Origin: Clitopilus passeckerianus | Lineage: Eukaryota; Basidiomycota; Agaricomycetes; Agaricales; Entolomataceae | Direction of reading: 5' to 3' | Assembly: GCA_944990035.1 (NCBI GenBank) | Contig: CALYLX010000115.1 | Span: forward strand, 542,973 to 606,972 | DNA length: 64,000 nucleotides | Shown: positions 55,537-64,000 of the stretch, one piece after another | Position numbering within the stretch: the first letter of the stretch is position 1 | Layout: each line of letters starts with the position of its first letter | The notes under the pieces: generated by a model | Databases searched by the model: none | Told to the model about the DNA's origin: nothing | Seen by the model: the letters and a program-made list of their open reading frames with translations, nothing else | Made by a program: the position numbers and the translations under genes

Positions 55537-58500
55537 ATGTCCTCAGGCTATGAGAGGCTGGGAGGTGCAGATGTCGATGAGGAGTACTCTGCGTTCAATG
55601 CGACACCCAATTCAAGTAGCCACAGCCGAGGAAACCCGCAGTCTTTCGTGAAACCTCCAACTTATTATGGAGAGGGACCTTTCGATGCGCCGAGTTCACC
55701 AAGCGATAGTGAGGATGAACGAGCATCATTCTTGGAGAAGAGCCCTACAGTCCCACCGAGTCCTGGACTGGCGGAATTGGCTATGGGAGGGAGTGGACTT
55801 AGGCTTGGAAATGAGGATCCCGAGAAGGTGGGTTTGAAATTCGGTTCCCTGTTGCCCAGGTTCTGTACGCGTCTGGAAACCTCTAAAGCGACCTGGACTA
55901 TGGGCTGCAATATATGAACAAGGATCTAACATTGTCTCTGACAGAAACATGTATCTCTCCGCTTTCTCGCTGTACTACTTGCTGGATTCCTAGGATTTGC
56001 TGCGTGTATTGGTATTATTGCTGCCACGACATATTATGAACGGCCCACTGTACAAGCTGGCCACAAGAAGTTTACTCTCGACCATGTATTCAACGGTACA
56101 TTTAGTGTAAGAACCAAGAGTGTGGACTGGGTCCCGGAGGGTGAGTTGATTTACTGTCTCTGGTAATTGTCTGCTGAATATGTTGCCAGCTGGTGATGGT
56201 GTATTCTCTCTGCTTGAAGATGATGCTATCAAGCTGGTTGATTTGAAGACAAACACGACCAAGGTTCTTGTATCTAGATGGGACATTAAGGATGTATGTC
56301 TTTGGTACTCGTCATCCGGAAGTTCGTATCTGACTTTCGTATTAGGAAAATGGTGCATTCCTTCAATGGGCGAACTGGAAACTCTCTCCTGACATGAAAT
56401 ATATTCTGCTGAAGGCAAACTATCGGAAGGTATGAACGGCGCATGTGCCTTCCCCGAACGCAGCCCTCATGATTCTATTAGCAATGGCGCTGGTCGAGCT
56501 TCGGGAACTACTATGTCCATGATATCGCTGCAAAGCGAACGCAGCCTATGATACCACCTACCAACCCTGGAACCACTGCATTCGCTACTTGGGCTCCTAC
56601 AGGCCAATCCATAGCATATGTCAACAACAACGACCTTTACGTGTTACCATCTCCCGCGTGAGTCTCTTCTGGTCTTCCCGTTCGTTCGACGCTGATACCC
56701 CCCTAGTTCTTCCGCCCCCATCCGGGTTACTACATCTGGCAACGCCTCCCTCTTCCATGGCGTCCCCGATTGGGTTTACGAAGAAGAAATATTCTCCGCC
56801 GACTTCGCCCTCTGGTGGTCCCCAGACGCTCACAAGGTCGCATTCCTACGCTTTGATGAAACTGAGGTTGACGAATATAATTTCCCCATCTACAACCCCA
56901 CCGAAGACAGCGATGCTGTTGTGCCATATACCTCTGACGTTGTCATGAAATATCCCAAACCGGGCTATAATAACCCCCTCGTCTCCGTTCACGTCTTCGA
57001 CCTCGCGAGCCATTTAGAGAGCGCACCTCATAAGACTGGTACCTTTGACGACGACGGCGCTGAGAAGCAGGACTTCCCGGATGAGGAGAACACTTATGAG
57101 TTGGAGTGGCCGGATAGGCATCCTTCGAATGACAGCATCATCCTGGAGGTGGCTTGGGTTGGGCATGCCTCTTTGGTACTCAAGGAGGTGGACAGGAATG
57201 CGGATAGCGGGAACGTGGTGCTGTTCGAGCTCGACTCCGCGAACAAGAAGGCGAGGGCGACTGGAAAGGTTGTGAGGAAGCTAGGTGAAAAGGGTGAAGA
57301 GGGCGATGAGGGCTGGATCGATAATGTAAGGTGTTTCGTCATGGTCCTTGCGCGGAAGATTGATTTCATTGTTTGCAGGAGCAAAACATCACACCTATCC
57401 CTCACGGTCTCACAGCGTACGGACAAGACGCATATCTGGACGTCGTTCCCACCAAGGAAGGCTACAACCACATTGCACTCTTCAGCCCCGCCAACTCAGG
57501 CACCCCGCACTTCCTGACGTCTGGAAACTGGGAAGTCACAGGCGGCATCCAATCAATAGACGCCAAATCTGGGCTAGTGTGAGTCTTTAACCGCCATCCA
57601 CTCCTATTCTTGGTGGTAACCAATAAACATCTCACCATCCAACACAGCTACTTCCAGGCCGCTAAGCCGTCCTCAATTGAACGCAACATATACTCCGTTC
57701 CTTTACCAAAAGGAGTGGACTTCAAGGCGGAGGAGCCGAAGGCATTGACGGATGATACGAAACCCTCGTTTTACTCTGCTAGCTTCTCCCCACAGTCGGG
57801 ATATTATTGGCTGAACTATCAAGGTCCGAACATTCCCTGGCAGAAGATCGTGGAGGTTGGAAATGGCAGTATGTCTGATGCTGGGAACTCTATGTCCAAA
57901 TTACTGATTACGCTCGGCTTGATCCAGCATTCAATTATATCCTGGAGGAAAACGAAGCACTGAAGAATGCGACGATGGAGTATGAGGCTCCGACAATCGT
58001 TCGGTCAACCATCACGAGTGATGGATACGGTGAGTTTGTATTGCATTTTCTTGCCGGCGGTTCTGACTGTGGGGATGAAAAAATCAACCAGAGCTGAACA
58101 CCCAAGAGTTCCGACCACCGCACATGGACGACTCAGGTCGGGTGAAATACCCAGTTCTATTCCGCGTGTAAGTAGTGTATTGCGTCTCCGAATTTGCTGC
58201 CCATCTCTTACGCGTCCGTCATCGGGCGGTCTAGGTATGGAGGCCCAGCCAGTCAAATCATCGACCTCAGGTTCGCTCGGAACTGGCACGATTGGCTCGC
58301 TTGCTCGCTATCATACATTGTCGTAAATGTTGACGGACGGGGGACGGGTTTCAAAGGCAGGCATCTGCGTAACCCTGTGAAGGGTAATCTTGGATTCTAC
58401 GAGACGATTGACCAGATCAATGCTGGTGGGTGTAAACCTTCTTTGCATTATTCGGGTCCTGTGGGATGTGATTGGCTGACGTCCGTTATGTTTCCCTTTG

Positions 58501-59272
58501 TTCTGTAGGATCTGGGCTGCCAAGGGCTATGTGGATCGCAAGCGAATTGGGATCTGGGGATGGGTGAGTCACCCATACATTATGAAGAGCCTTCCCTGAT
58601 TCGATATGATCCGCGAATAGTCATATGGTGGCTTTATGTCTTCCAAAGTAGTCGAAGCCAACGCTGGCGTGCACTCTTTGGCAATTGCAGTGGCGGTGCG
58701 TACTCCAAGCAAATCAGCGCCTGCCAGCTGAGTTTTGAATTGTTCTTTCCCATGTTTAGCCCGTGACAAGTTGGCGTTTGTATGGTGAGGACATGTGCCA
58801 CCCATAATCGATTCGATCAGTCAAAAGAAGCTGACGGTTTGCGCTGATTGGTCTAGACTCCATCTACACAGAACGCTACATGAATACACCGCAGCTCAAC
58901 CCGGGTGGGTACGTGAACGCATCCATATCGAATGTGACCGGGTTCCAGAATGTCGACTACCTGCTTGCGCATGGGAGTGGAGACGATAATGTGCACTTTT
59001 CAAATACTGCACATCTATTGGACATGTTCACAAAAGGGAAAGTGCGAAACTTCAGATTCAGGATGTTTACTGATAGGTCAGTCGGTTGTTGCTATGTTCT
59101 TCCCTGGTATTTGCCGAGCGGCGCTGATTGGCTGTGTATTTGCTCTTGTCCCTCCCAACCCTACAGTGACCACTCGATTAGTCGACGAGGAGCATTGAAG
59201 GAGCTATACGAGTATATGACTACATTCTTATTGGAGAAATGGGGCAAGGGAGGTAGAAATAGAGGATGGTAG
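55537..59272 (+). CDS. STE13/DAP2: Dipeptidyl aminopeptidase (DPP IV family, type II membrane)
   Basis: ATG 55537 begins a Ser/Pro-rich cytosolic tail of about 110 residues; a membrane anchor ([19 protein letters not shown]) follows. The beta-propeller part contains [39 protein letters not shown] (the EE motif that holds the substrate amino end) and [11 protein letters not shown]. The hydrolase part has [10 protein letters not shown], the nucleophile Ser in GWSYGGFM, the Asp in [10 protein letters not shown] and the His in DSDHSI, so the triad is complete. An intron splits GW from SYGG. Stop 59270-59272. Roughly 15 introns keep the frame. Relatives Ste13 and Dap2 remove X-Ala or X-Pro dipeptides in the Golgi or vacuole; which location applies here cannot be told. 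Confidence 0.92.
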
Positions 59273-59448
59273 CGTACATTCGGCGGAAATTGAGAAAGGG
59301 ACTGTTCTGGACCCGTATTGATAGAGATTAAGGCCTAGACCGATTCATAGGCCTCGACCCGATCTCCCTTCGGTGGTGCCGAGACGATAAATATACAGAC
59401 TCAGGCCAGGATTGAACATGGCTTCTTGCTGCTGCGACTCCTAACAAT

Positions 59449-61457
59449 GCCGGCACGACGAGCGCCCCCTAGGTTATTGAGTCGTCCTAGAGGTTTGTGG
59501 AAACATGCAAGGGAACTCTCGGAGGCCCAGACTTCCCGATCCGAGGAGTTATGGCAGGTACCGCACCAATCAGGCTGCGAGTCCGACATCAGCGACAACG
59601 AGCACGCCGGGTCAGAGACGTCGACGCTGTCCCTTCGACATTTTGAAGACACTTTCGACGACACAGGCGAATCTAGTGAAGAGTACTATTTCGCTGACTT
59701 CAACTCAAGAAAATCAAGCCCTTTTACGACACCTGCGCCGCGTTCAAAAACTTGGTCTAGCCGGAAAAAGATCATGACGAGCTCAACAGCGACAATGGCG
59801 ACAAGACCTGCTGTAGGAGATTCGGGCGCCCCAGACCTCGAGGACTGGGAAGATCTCAAAGATTTGTTTGCACGGGCAACAGAGCAATACGAAGGTCAGC
59901 TTAATCTCCAAACATTCCACCATTTTCCCGATACTTGCACAATTGCATGTGGGGTGGCGGTGATCGTGGGTCACAAGGATTCGCCTGACTGTTCTCTATT
60001 CAAATCCAGACGATGACCCGGCGGAATCTCTTCCAACACTCAGGGGCGTTATTCATGAATGTCATCGATTCAACCGATCATACCCAGATCCAACTGTCGT
60101 GTTCCTGCCGCCGATAGAATCCAGCGAAAACCCTGAGGATAACGAACTTCTTGTGGAAACAGCTAAATCTAAGCTCTTGAGAGGGCGCAAATGGTGAGTT
60201 CATGTTTTTTCGCTATCATACACGTGTCTGAAGCATATTGCAGGAAACATGACGACCTACCCACTTCTTTTCACACCATTGAAGGATCTGCCCTGTTTCT
60301 TATGGGGAACCTTATCGCCCAGAACCCATCTTGTGCGCTAGATGGTGAGCCTGACAATGGCATCTTCTATTGGGCCTACGCTCTGGACGTGTTCGAGACC
60401 GGCCAAACCTTGCAAGCAAGGTTCTGCAGCCAGTCCGGAATCGACGTTCCAGAAGACTGGCGCATGGCGCTCATGTGGGGACGAACCTTCGTCTCTATCG
60501 CCGAAGAGACTATCATGCGGGAACAGGCCCGCCCCAACCCCTCAAGCTCACCTACAGGCGCCTCTTCCGGAACCACCGCACCGCTCGAACGACCCCTGGC
60601 CCAGTTCTCGCCCAAGGAACCAACATGGCCCCCGAATCCCCTTTCTATTCTATCGCCCAGCGGCGGCCGGCAGTCACGCACCGGATGTCCTCGCGAATGC
60701 GACTGCCCATGAGCTGATGGTGTTGGCTATGGACCAGTTCTCAAGAGGGATCTTCCACATGCCGCATCCGGAGCGTGCGCAGAGGTATCATGCTATTAAT
60801 TCCAGCAGCGGGATTACCGGAACGTTAGCAGGGGTCTCGGCCTTGGTGGGGGAGCCCAATCTCGGATCACCTGGAGAGAGCCCTTCGTCACCTACGAGTC
60901 GGCACCAGGAGATATTCTCAAGAGCGAAGGAGCTGTTCACGATCGCGACGGATATTTTGTCCGTTGCTGATGACGTGGAGAATCCGGCGGAGAGGCAGCA
61001 GTGGGCGTCGTGGGCTGAATCGATCTTTGAGCAGATGAAGCTTGAGGCTGACTCTGCGACGTGGCGGGGACCTCTCAACCGTGCGCGGGCACGATGTTGT
61101 CTGGTTGCTGGCTCGGCTGGGGCACAGCAACTGGAACCCGCTCTCGAACGTGGAGATGTCAGTATGTTGGATTCGGAGGATGCTGATGAGGCGAGGGAGA
61201 ATCTGGAGAAGGCGATTGAGCTGATTGAGAAGAGTATGGGGACCTCGGGCGCCGGTGGAACGATAGAGGAAGGGGAAAGGCAGGAGATGCAGAGGTGGTT
61301 GCTTGAGGCGCTTGTCACACTGGCCAATTTGACCAGGGATGAGGCGGAAAGAGAGAGGTTGTACGAGCGGGCGAAGGGTGAGGGGGAGAAGCAAAACTAC
61401 GACCTGGAGATGGGCGATGCGGAGGACGAGGGAGGCGGGGATATGGAGTCGACATAG
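59449..61457 (+). CDS. ETT1: ETT1-like protein (enhancer of translation termination 1)
   Basis: ATG 59449 starts a basic, Ser-rich N-terminal part. The conserved region begins at DWEDLKDLFARATEQYE and continues after an intron with LPTLRGVIHECHRF and DLPTSFHTIEGSAL, in the pattern of yeast Ett1. A second intron (about 60604-60673, GTTCTC donor) is needed to link PLEPLA-type sequence to APDVLANATAHELMVLAMD. The C-terminal half is helical, TPR-like (FTIATDILSVADDV, ARENLEKAIELIEKS, LLEALVTLANLTRDEAER) and ends acidic; stop 61455-61457. Ett1 is a nuclear protein that influences stop-codon readthrough, probably via Tpa1-linked ribosomal hydroxylation. The match is by short blocks, so it is a likely, not certain, call. 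Confidence 0.7.
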
Positions 61458-62396
61458 ACCAGGATTCGTTGGTGGGCGTTTTGCACCTCATTTGGCTTCT
61501 TGCTTTCTTGGATCGGGCCCCACAATTTGCCACGATATTCTCAGACTATCTATTTCTTGGAACGATTTGTGATATGACCCCTTGCATCTGTAGCATACAT
61601 ACTCACTCCACTTACTGTACGATACACGACCGCGCATCTGGCATTTGTTTCCTGCACTTGTACTATGCACCAATAGACTCTAATCATATCTGCCTACTTG
61701 ATGCTCCGTGGAATGACTTCCTCACTGCCGTATCTTCGTATGTGTCCAAGGTCTAGAGTCGTCGGTCTAGAGCTTGTGGTATCCTCATGAATCCATGTCG
61801 GTTCGGCCCCGCCGATTTATCCGCGAGCCTAACTACAGCACACCACTTTACTCCCGATCATCCCTGGCCCTAGCAAAGCGAGTGCTAAGAGTGCATTTCA
61901 TGGTGGAAGTTGTGGACACAATAACTTGTAAATCCGACGAATAATCTAGGCCTCTGATTCGCGGAGCCGGCCGAGACGGTGGTCATTGGAGGGGGGTTAC
62001 GGCATACTCTGGACTTTCTCTTGTCAGTGATTTGGATTCAGGCTGAAGTTAGGTGCTGCCGAATTGCTATAGCCTATCGGAAGAGGCGTTCATCCAGGGC
62101 TTCAACGGTATTGGACGTGAGGTGGCATACACAATTACGCGGATATAAAACATGCGACACCCGACGACGTCTCAGATTATTATTATTTATATGTACAGGG
62201 CTATGCGTACGTACGTAGGTCTATTATGAATATCGTTGGCTGCGCTGTCACGGTGGGGAGTGTAGGGGGTCTAGGCTTTCATTGAAATGATTGGTGCGTG
62301 TTGATGATTTATCCGTGCTGGCAGGAATTCGAAGCATGCTGATGGAAGTGTGCAGGCGCACGATAAATAAGAACACACGCAAATATGCTCTAGCTG
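61458..62396. other. Convergent intergenic region between ETT1-like and carrier genes
   Basis: About 0.9 kb with no supported gene; short frames only. Expected to contain both transcription ends. Confidence 0.4.
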
Positions 62397-63860
62397 TCAA
62401 CTAAAGGCGTGTACGATGGCCTCGAACGTTGCGAAGGTGGCCATATTCACTGGAATCGCACTGGCACATCAACTGTGTTAGCTTCATCATTCTTTTTTCA
62501 CACCAGGATTACCCACCGTATAACCGTAGGCGTAAGCCCCCTAAAGAACACGCCCCAACCTTCGGTACGGTAGGAGTGAACAATTGTAGAAAACATGGTT
62601 TTATATGGGTTGGTCTCCGCCTGTGCCGCCGAACTCGGTAAGCCGCAAGCGGCTGAGGGGAGTAAAGGTCTTCTCTGCGTCGAGTCTATGTCAGTGACAG
62701 GTAGGCGGGGGTCAGTCCCCTGCATCCGTGTCTTAACAACATCGAATGGGAAGGTCGCGGCCCAGCCAACTACACCGAATCAGAAGTCTATTAGCCACTA
62801 CAGAACATCGAGGTAGGCTAGGACTCGGATAGCCTGAGACAAATTGATGGATGGTGTAGAACTTACCGATACCTGCGACGCCACCGGCGAGGAACAGAAC
62901 TGGCCAGGAAAGCGCCTCTGATTTGATATTTGGGTCTGGAATTGGGTCTGGTGACAGTGGTTGAGCGAAGAGGCGGCAGGTGGCATCGTACTACAAATGC
63001 GTCCATGTGAGTCCCACTTGGTATATATTGCGCGAGAGCGGAGAACTGACCGCAAAGAAATAAGCACCATACCCAAGATCCCTTATTATGGTTGCTGAGA
63101 AGCCACGGTAGAGACCAAAGGTGCCGGAGGACCTATAGATCTGAAGTGCGACTTGGGGAGCGGTAATTCGAGTCAAGGAGAGGGAGGATTGTTGACGAAT
63201 CTTAATGAGCTCAACAGGCGTGGTAAGGACTCTGATAAAAACTCATTTGATATCGCTCCGCAGACCCAAAGTGGAGGGAACCACGCACGAACAAGCTATT
63301 CCACTCCCCATGCCTGCCAGGGTGATTTGGGTCAAAGTCGGGATCTGATCGGCATGATCTAATTGAAGCTTCATGAAAAACTTGTACGAGGCAAAGATCA
63401 TTCCGTTCATTAACGCCACTGTGGCCTGCAAAGGGTTCAACATGAGTATACTGCGAACAGACTAGCAGGATAAGAACAGACTAGCGGAGATGATACCCCC
63501 TTATACAACCCAACGAATTTCTCCTCTTTCACAATCGTGCTCACAGCGCCTAGCGTGGTTCTATATTTCGACGCGGTATCAGGGTTTTGGAAGCGCACTT
63601 TCACTGCGTCATCTGGGTATCAGATCTGCGGTGCCAACTCCCGTAGACGATCTGAAGATGGCACCTGTATCGAATGGATGCCCAATAAGCAGTCCTGCTA
63701 TTCCCTATTGATTTGTGATAGATAGGTTCCAGCATGTGACCGGGGACTTGGTAAATAAACTCACAGAAACCGTTCCGGCGATGAAATCTATTGTTGGGTT
63801 CAACACCACTGGCCATGCACCAGAACCACTTCAGCCTTCAAGGAAATTCTCGTCCGTCAT
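62397..63860 (-). CDS. Mitochondrial carrier protein (SLC25 family)
   Basis: Read from ATG 63858-63860 to TGA 62397-62399. Three carrier repeats are seen: GHPFDTVKVRFQ (signature 1), TTPVELIKIRQQ (2) and TFPFDVVKTRMQ (3), each with the P-x-[DE]-x-x-[KR] motif. Other family marks are GLYKGVSSP, GLYRGFSATIIRD, GVFFRGLTPTVIRAIPVN. A long insertion of about 40 residues (LPSAACGLPSSAAQ) sits after signature 3. Splicing starts with a GC donor at 63835 after only eight codons, giving MTDENFLE-DFIAGTVSG. The protein would sit in the inner membrane. The sequence is nearest in style to carnitine/ornithine and SLC25A45/47-type carriers, but the substrate is not fixed. Confidence 0.85.
63788..63835 (-). 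other. Probable GC-AG intron 1 of the mitochondrial carrier gene
   Basis: The exon ends ...GAAG and the intron would begin GCTGAAG; the acceptor is AATAG. Without splicing the next codons are GGC TGA, so translation would stop at once. The joined exon restores DFIAGTV, the normal carrier N-terminus. The donor is a weak match apart from the GC variant. Confidence 0.55.
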
Positions 63861-64000
63861 GGTCACATACCTTGACCTTCCATCTTGGTTATCAAGATAC
63901 AATCCGGTGGTATCAAGGAGAGAACGCCATGGAATGAAAGGCAACCGTTCCAGGGTAATTCACATTCACAAGCTCGGGTTGGCCAAGGTTGCGCTGATCT
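63861..64000. promoter_or_regulatory. 5' flank of the mitochondrial carrier gene, cut by the window edge
   Basis: The 140 bases contain the upstream region of the carrier start codon. No other gene start is apparent before the edge. Confidence 0.35.

Noticed and set aside
60342..60712. Apparent frameshift in the ETT1-like gene near 60.6 kb
   Set aside because: A 70-base intron at about 60604-60673 with GT and CAG ends restores the frame, so no lesion is needed.

Overview
The window looks like a gene-dense stretch of a basidiomycete genome, most likely an Agaricomycete. The signs are many short introns (about 45-65 nt, GT/GC...AG), secreted GMC oxidoreductases, F-box proteins with the 'LWSNIVI' signature, a CCCH zinc-finger pair of a fungal-specific kind, a microsomal P450, and housekeeping genes on both strands. 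No rRNA, tRNA, CRISPR array or bacterial-type operon was seen. Exon joins below were read by eye from splice consensus and protein family patterns, so boundaries between exons are inferences; start and stop codons are given where they could be placed.

Layout. 1-4207: tandem CCCH zinc-finger genes; the first is cut by the window edge and looks decayed, the second is intact. 6193-8200: cytochrome P450 (-). 8636-12870: a BRPF/NTO1-type chromatin reader (-) with EPL1-like, PHD, extended PHD, bromodomain and PWWP parts. 13176-15254: a 2.1-kb imperfect palindrome (foldback element). 15307-18387: calpain-type protease (-) with a Lys/Glu-rich tail. 19731-35250: a block in which two closely related secreted GMC oxidoreductases face each other (19731-22050 + and 30086-32359 -) around an F-box pseudogene, an intact F-box gene, a mitochondrial-type hemerythrin protein (-) and an ER protein disulfide isomerase (+); a third, disabled F-box copy follows at 33562-35250.

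35310-36825: zinc-type alcohol dehydrogenase-like MDR enzyme (-). 37456-38426: Cys-rich single-pass membrane protein. 39170-39298: possible 42-residue membrane peptide directly upstream of a RanBP3/Yrb2-like gene (39370-40970). 41455-42305: Kre9/Knh1-like GPI-anchored wall protein (-). 43285-44059 (-) and 44321-47234 (+): head-to-head RNase H2 subunit C and the mitochondrial/peroxisomal fission dynamin DNM1. 47758-50612: BCS1-like AAA ATPase (-), with two apparent one-base deletions in the ATPase core. 50613-54459: a long stretch without a recognisable gene. 54460-55275 (-) and 55537-59272 (+): head-to-head SYS1 and a dipeptidyl aminopeptidase. 59449-61457: ETT1-like gene. 62397-63860: mitochondrial carrier (-).

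Most of these genes are independent housekeeping functions, not a pathway cluster. The parts worth a second look are the CCCH proteins, whose N-terminal domain has acidic motifs resembling an NYN/PIN RNase, the foldback element, the GMC/F-box block with gene decay, the frameshifts in the BCS1-like gene, and three GC-AG introns.
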